A stretch of DNA of 9,288 bases from Deltaproteobacteria bacterium (GTDB lineage: Bacteria; Desulfobacterota; Desulfuromonadia; Geobacterales; Geobacteraceae), in contig JAJZQA010000077.1 of the NCBI GenBank assembly GCA_021810985.1, forward strand, positions 1 through 9,288, given 5' to 3'. The notes below the pieces were generated by a model. That model saw nothing but the letters and a program-made list of their open reading frames with translations, ran no database searches and was not told the origin of the DNA. The position numbers and the translations under genes were made by a program. How positions within the stretch are numbered: the stretch's first letter is position 1; every line of letters starts with the position of its first letter. Positions 5,838 to 9,288 of this stretch are shown here, one piece after another.

Positions 5838-6166
5838 TATGGTACCCTGCTGGTAGCTGCGCCTCACTTCCTGAGCCCGGCCAACCCCTGCAAACTACGG
5901 TAGTATTCCTCCACGGCAGGAACCAGAACCGCGGACCGGGGCCGTGAAACAAGGCAGACATTCAAGGTGGTATCAAATCTGGAACTATGATCTTACACTC
6001 TGTTCAAAAGCGAGTCAATGAAGCGTTTTTGCGCGGAAACCGCTCGATGGAACATGGGTGACCTCTTGGGCGGGACTGCTAGGTAGTTTTCATCCGGGAA
6101 CGGTACTTTTTCTGGCATAATTGCCGATTCGATGCTATACACTGGCGCACAAGGGAGAAAGCTATC
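5838..6166. other. Divergent intergenic region, 329 bp
   Basis: This lies between the 5' ends of the M23 gene (minus) and pdxA (plus), so it should carry both promoters. No RNA gene, strong terminator or repeat was seen. Small ORFs are present but lack a good RBS. On the minus strand there is a 41-codon frame (ATG near 6118, TAA at 5993-5995). In the same frame after that stop, an open stretch ends with a TGA at 5864-5866 and encodes a C-terminus-like segment (VPAVEEYYRSLQGLAGLRK). On the plus strand a 24-codon ORF starts near 5984. None is called as a gene. Confidence 0.5.
6113..6141 (+). promoter_or_regulatory. Possible pdxA promoter (extended -10)
   Basis: TGCTATACA at 6133-6141 fits an extended -10 element (TG-n-TATACA). 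The hexamer 17 bp upstream, TGGCAT (6113-6118), is a poor -35. Transcription would start near 6148, giving a leader of about 20 nt that contains the pdxA RBS (AGGGAG, 6152-6157). Weak evidence, based only on sequence match. Confidence 0.25.
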
Positions 6167-7219
6167 ATGACAAAGCCTGTAATTGCAATTACCATGGGAG
6201 ACCCCTGCGGAGTCGGTCCCGAGATAATCGCCATGGCCCTGGCGAATCCTGAGATTGAAGGCCTTTGCCGTCCCCTGGTGCTCGGAGACCAGGCGGCCAT
6301 GGAGCGGGCGCTCGCCGTTACCCGGTTGCCGCTGCGACTGGAACTCCTTCCTGAAGGACTGCCGCCGAAAAGCACCAAAGACACTATCTACCTCCGGCCA
6401 CTCTCCCGCCTGGCGCCAACAGATATGGAATACGGCGGCCCGTCCTCCGATGCCGGTGATGCCATGTATCGTTATATCACGGAAGCGGTTTCCCTGTGCC
6501 TGAGCGGCGAAGCAGCAGCGCTTGTGAATGCACCGATCAGCAAGGAAGCCATGAACCGCGCCGGACACTATTATCCTGGACATACCGAGTTGGTGGCGGA
6601 GTTGACCGGCTGCAGCGATTACGTGATGATGCTGGCAGGAGACCGTCTGCGGGTAACGCTTGTCACCATTCACGAGGCTATCTCCAATGTGCCGCGCCTG
6701 ATCACCTACGACAAGGTTCTTTCCACCATTCGCATCACCCACCGCAGCCTCCACACCTATTTCCGGAAAAATCCCCGGCTCGCGGTACTGGCTCTGAATC
6801 CCCATTGTGGCGAAAAGGGCCTCTTCGGAGACGAAGAACGCCGCTTTATCGCGCCAGCAATCGCTGCGGCCCGGGCCGAAGGCATCGATGCCCGTGGCCC
6901 GCTTTCCGCCGATATGCTCTTTCATTTCGCAATCCAGGGAGAGTACGACGGCGTGGTCTGCATGTATCATGACCAGGGTCTGATTCCCTTGAAATTGATC
7001 CATTTCCACGATGGCGTCAACGTCACCCTGGGATTGCCGATCATCCGTACCTCCGTGGATCACGGCACCGCCTACGACCTGGCCGGAACCGGGCGCGCTT
7101 CGTCTCTCAGCATGGCCGCCGCCATCAAAATGGCGGTGGGCATGGCAAAAACGGCCAGTGAAAAAAACCCGCCCAAGACAAAAAACTCTCGTTCCAAGGA
7201 AACAAAAATTCAGAAATAA
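6167..7219 (+). CDS. pdxA: 4-hydroxythreonine-4-phosphate dehydrogenase
   Basis: PdxA catalyses the NAD(P)-dependent oxidation of 4-phosphohydroxy-L-threonine in the DXP-dependent route to pyridoxal 5'-phosphate. The product condenses with deoxyxylulose phosphate via PdxJ. The 350 residues begin with the hallmark ITMGDPCGVGPEI. Metal-site histidines are His169 (TIHEAI), His213 (LNPHCGE) and His268 (MYHDQG). GHTEL (His139) is the substrate-binding segment, and GPLSADMLF and the C-terminal SVDHGTAYDLAGTG match the family. The ATG has AGGGAG 9 bp upstream. The enzyme is complete by about residue 330. The last 20 residues (from SEKNPPK) are Lys/Ser-rich, lie beyond the usual length of about 330, and are encoded by A-rich DNA unlike the rest. 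A cytosolic homodimer is expected. No gene of the same pathway is adjacent. Confidence 0.96.
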   Translation: MTKPVIAITMGDPCGVGPEIIAMALANPEIEGLCRPLVLGDQAAMERALAVTRLPLRLELLPEGLPPKSTKDTIYLRPLSRLAPTDMEYGGPSSDAGDAMYRYITEAVSLCLSGEAAALVNAPISKEAMNRAGHYYPGHTELVAELTGCSDYVMMLAGDRLRVTLVTIHEAISNVPRLITYDKVLSTIRITHRSLHTYFRKNPRLAVLALNPHCGEKGLFGDEERRFIAPAIAAARAEGIDARGPLSADMLFHFAIQGEYDGVVCMYHDQGLIPLKLIHFHDGVNVTLGLPIIRTSVDHGTAYDLAGTGRASSLSMAAAIKMAVGMAKTASEKNPPKTKNSRSKETKIQK

Positions 7220-7319
7220 TACGTAAAGACGGCAAGGGAGAGAATGCGAGAGCCGTTATTCTTCGTCTTCCTTCTCAACTCTTTCCGGGACCTTTCCGAA
7301 ATAGCGGAGACTCTTCAGC

Positions 7320-7334
7320 AGAGGTACTTTTTTG
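7320..7334 (+). promoter_or_regulatory. RBS and TTG start of the glycosyltransferase gene
   Basis: AGAGG (7320-7324) is 7 bp before TTG at 7332. The reading frame from this TTG begins with a short basic segment followed directly by the membrane anchor, so it is the most natural N-terminus. No ATG gives a comparable start: the next in-frame Met is at residue 27, inside the anchor. Confidence 0.55.
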
Positions 7335-8324
7335 AAAATCACGTTGAACCAGAAAAAAATCTTCCTGATTGGAGCCGGCCTGGTTGCACTTTTTGCAGCG
7401 TATATCGGCATGTCCCTCTTCTTTCTCCCTTCGGTTGACACCCTCAAGAATCGCCGCAAGACCATGACGATCCAGGTAAAAGACTGGAAAGGAAATTATC
7501 ACCCCCTGAAGATCGGGCCGAAAAACAGCTACTGGACGCCATCAGCGGCAATTCCTTCGGAAATGAAGTGGGCGGTCATCCTTGCCGAGGATGAGAACTT
7601 CTACCGCCACGAGGGAGTTGATGTAAAGGCGATAAAAGACGCCATCAAGCACGATCTGGAAAAGAAAAGTTTCGATCGCGGCGCCTCGACCATTACCCAG
7701 CAGGTGGCGAAAAACCTCTTTTTATCCCGGGAAAAAACTATCCGCCGGAAGATCAAAGAGGTCATCCTGGCCCGGCGCATGGAGGAAAATCTGACCAAGG
7801 GGCGGATTCTCGAGCTCTACCTGAACGTGGTTGAGCTGGGCCCAATGGTCTATGGGGTCGGACACGGCGCCCGCTACTACTTCGGCAAACCGGCCTCGGC
7901 ACTGACCCCGCGGGAGTGCGCCTTTCTCGCCGCGATGCTCCCCGGTCCACGGGTTGCCTATAATCCCTACCGGAATCTGAACAAGGTGGTGCGACGCTCC
8001 GATATGATTCTGAAGCTGCTGCGACGGAAAGGGGTGCTGTCGGCGGGGGAGTACCGGCTCGCCTTGGCACAGGAGCCGAATATTGCCGGCCTGCAGCGGA
8101 AAGTTGATGAAAGCATCGAAAAGGAAGAGTTGTTTGAGAATATGAGCAGTGCCGGGAGTGCTGATCCACAGCCGGAAGAAGCAGCGGTGAGTGAAGAGAG
8201 CGATACCGCACTACCGCCCGCGGCGCCGGAATCAGGGTTGAGCAGCGAAGAAAGAGCAGCGGAACCTGTGCAACAATCTGATGAGATCCCGGCGCCTGCC
8301 AATGGAGAAGGCGCGACCCATTAG
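7332..8324 (+). CDS. mtgA: Membrane-anchored peptidoglycan glycosyltransferase (GT51)
   Basis: A monofunctional GT51 transglycosylase that polymerises lipid II into glycan strands on the periplasmic face of the inner membrane. The 330 residues contain a short basic N-terminus, one membrane anchor (about 9-32), and the GT51 domain (about 70-235). Motifs are the catalytic AEDENFYRHEG (Glu86), GASTITQQVAKN, RKIKEVILARRME (Glu143) and KGRILELYLNVVELG. The transpeptidase domain of class A penicillin-binding proteins is absent, so the MtgA-like call fits. Residues about 261-330 are an extra acidic, Ala/Pro/Glu/Ser-rich tail, probably disordered, that raises the length well above the usual 230-250. 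The start is TTG. The gene lies 112 bp after pdxA and 102 bp before the PAP2 gene, all on the plus strand, so one transcript is possible but unproven. The symbol is by domain content; orthology was not tested. Confidence 0.9.
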   Translation: MKITLNQKKIFLIGAGLVALFAAYIGMSLFFLPSVDTLKNRRKTMTIQVKDWKGNYHPLKIGPKNSYWTPSAAIPSEMKWAVILAEDENFYRHEGVDVKAIKDAIKHDLEKKSFDRGASTITQQVAKNLFLSREKTIRRKIKEVILARRMEENLTKGRILELYLNVVELGPMVYGVGHGARYYFGKPASALTPRECAFLAAMLPGPRVAYNPYRNLNKVVRRSDMILKLLRRKGVLSAGEYRLALAQEPNIAGLQRKVDESIEKEELFENMSSAGSADPQPEEAAVSEESDTALPPAAPESGLSSEERAAEPVQQSDEIPAPANGEGATH

Positions 8325-8426
8325 CCAACATCTGAAGTTGGGGGAATTCATTGGACACAAATCTGAACCAGCTCGTTGCTCCGGAGTAAGGACGTATCCA
8401 GTAAATTAACAAGAAGGAGAAGTCAC

Positions 8427-9233
8427 ATGCGTTCTGTTCTGGTAATTTTTCTCGTGTTGTCATGCCTGACATCGCAAGCATTTGCGGAAGAGCAGCCGGT
8501 TTCATTCGGCACGGAAGTCCAAGAGGGTTTGGTGCGTTTGGGCAACGAGAGTCTTGATGTAATAACGGCTCCCGTTGACACAGCAAACTACGGGCCGCTT
8601 GTCACCCTGGCTGTTGCGGGTGGGGTGGCGTTGACCTATGTATTCGATGAGGATATACGGAACAAACTGCACGGGTCCAGCAGCGGGACGCTGAACACGG
8701 TCGCCGATGTGGGAAGTGGTCTCGGCAACCCGTTCGTGCATCTCGGGGTGGCCGCGGCCGTGTATGGTGGCGGGCGTTTGGCTTCTTCCGCCGAATGGCA
8801 GGAAACGGGAGAGATGCTTGGTGAAGCGGCTCTGCTCGCGGACGCGACCAGCTTCATTCTCAAGCAGGCCATCGGGAGAGGGCGGCCATTCGCCAGCAAC
8901 GACAAAGGCAGTTTTCGGCCGCTGCAATTCAAATCGGACTACGATTCCCTGCCTTCCATGCACACGGCGAGTTCTTTTGCCATGGCCTCGGTCATGTCCT
9001 CAAGAACCGGCAATCTGGCAGGTAAGGCGCTCTACTACCTGGGTGCGACCTTTGTCGGTTTCTCCCGAATGCAGAAAGACAAGCATTGGGCTAGTGACAT
9101 TATTTTGGGGGCGGCGGTTGGAGAACTGTGCGGACGGGTGGTAACGAATTATCATGCCGGCAAGAGCAGGGTCGCCATAGCTCCGTTGGTTTCCGGAGAT
9201 ACGGCACTGCTTGCTTTGGTTGGAAGATGGTGA
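8427..9233 (+). CDS. PAP2-family phosphatase with signal peptide
   Basis: A type 2 phosphatidic acid phosphatase superfamily member. Relatives dephosphorylate lipid phosphates such as undecaprenyl diphosphate, phosphatidic acid, phosphatidylglycerophosphate or lipid A, so the substrate cannot be told from sequence. The 268 residues start with a 20-residue signal peptide ending AFA, then a polar segment. All three catalytic motifs are intact: K-x6-RP (Lys146 to Arg153-Pro154), PSMH (176-179) and SR-x5-H-x3-D (Ser213-Arg214, His220, Asp224). Hydrophobic stretches between motifs (about 55-72, 102-118, 180-192, 203-213, 224-234) are moderate, with several Gly/Ala-rich helices. The C-terminus ends in an alternating hydrophobic segment with a final Trp, unusual for the family. 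The ATG has AAGGAG (8414-8419) 7 bp upstream; a longer in-frame start 17 codons earlier is basic and lacks an RBS. Confidence 0.92.
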   Translation: MRSVLVIFLVLSCLTSQAFAEEQPVSFGTEVQEGLVRLGNESLDVITAPVDTANYGPLVTLAVAGGVALTYVFDEDIRNKLHGSSSGTLNTVADVGSGLGNPFVHLGVAAAVYGGGRLASSAEWQETGEMLGEAALLADATSFILKQAIGRGRPFASNDKGSFRPLQFKSDYDSLPSMHTASSFAMASVMSSRTGNLAGKALYYLGATFVGFSRMQKDKHWASDIILGAAVGELCGRVVTNYHAGKSRVAIAPLVSGDTALLALVGRW

Positions 9234-9288
9234 TCGGTCGTTGACACTGGAGAGGTCTAACGGTACTTACAGGCTCTTAATAAAAAAG

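Noticed and set aside
6113..6124. sigma-54-like promoter (TGGCAT followed by TTGCC) upstream of pdxA
   Set aside because: The GG and GC dinucleotides are separated by 7 bases, not the 10 required for a -24/-12 element.
5993..7063. 356-codon minus-strand ORF opposite pdxA
   Set aside because: Most of it is the antisense shadow of pdxA, which has all family motifs. Only the last about 41 codons are outside, and they lack an RBS.
7244..7438. 64-codon ORF starting after GGGAGAG between pdxA and the glycosyltransferase
   Set aside because: It overlaps the first 100 bp of the glycosyltransferase in another frame, its composition is not protein-like beyond the first part, and the RBS spacing is short.
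7256..7465. Minus-strand ORF ending in a charged, protein-like sequence (KVPERVEKEDEE)
   Set aside because: Two thirds of it is antisense to the glycosyltransferase N-terminus, no RBS is visible, and the charged end can arise from the pyrimidine-rich plus strand.
8327..8370. Possible insertion-sequence remnant (GTTGGGGGAATTCATTGGACAC) and small CCAAC/GTTGG hairpin after the glycosyltransferase
   Set aside because: The stretch vaguely recalls IS3-type ends, but there is no partner inverted repeat and no transposase fragment. The 5-bp stem has no T-tract, so it is not a convincing terminator.
9241..9269. Promoter for a gene right of the window: TTGACA at 9241-9246
   Set aside because: The -35 is perfect, but the hexamer at 17 bp (TACTTA) matches the -10 poorly and no gene start is visible before the window ends. 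Only suggestive.

Overview
The window (about 9.3 kb, GC-rich) looks like a chromosomal segment of a Gram-negative bacterium, most likely of the Desulfuromonadales (Geobacter-like). The call rests on the gene set, the style of the proteins, the short CCTCCCC-TTA-type palindromes and a 120-bp intergenic element resembling repeats I remember from such genomes. No search was run, so the taxonomy is inference. No phage, transposase, CRISPR or RNA gene was found.

Layout. (1) 1-126: two copies of a palindromic repeat in opposite orientation, in front of the oxidase genes. (2) 127-4634, + strand: an aa3-type cytochrome c oxidase cluster. It holds ctaD (subunit I), ctaE (subunit III, overlapping ctaD by 8 bp), a small subunit IV, ctaA (heme A synthase) and ctaB (heme O synthase). 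A 92-bp hairpin-forming, MITE-like element lies between subunit IV and ctaA. Subunit II is not in the window and is probably upstream. (3) 4781-5107, +: a 108-residue helical protein of unknown function. (4) 5147-5270: a repeat-like intergenic element whose right end overlaps the stop codon of the next gene. (5) 5268-5837, - strand: a secreted M23/LytM peptidase. (6) 5838-6166: a 329-bp divergent intergenic region. (7) 6167-7219, +: pdxA (vitamin B6 synthesis). (8) 7332-8324, +: a membrane-anchored GT51 peptidoglycan glycosyltransferase with an acidic tail. (9) 8427-9233, +: a PAP2-family phosphatase with a signal peptide.

How they work together. CtaB farnesylates heme B to heme O and CtaA oxidises heme O to heme A. 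Heme A fills both heme sites of subunit I, and subunits III and IV complete the membrane complex. Subunit I carries the YSHP signature of A2-type heme-copper oxidases instead of the helix VI glutamate. The right half holds three cell-envelope enzymes (M23 peptidase, glycosyltransferase, PAP2 phosphatase) around the metabolic gene pdxA. Whether they form one functional group is not shown.

Most of the window is ordinary core metabolism. The points most worth checking are the start of ctaB (an ideally placed AGGAG before an ATA codon), the MITE-like hairpin within the oxidase cluster, the 5147-5270 element, and the unknown 108-residue gene.
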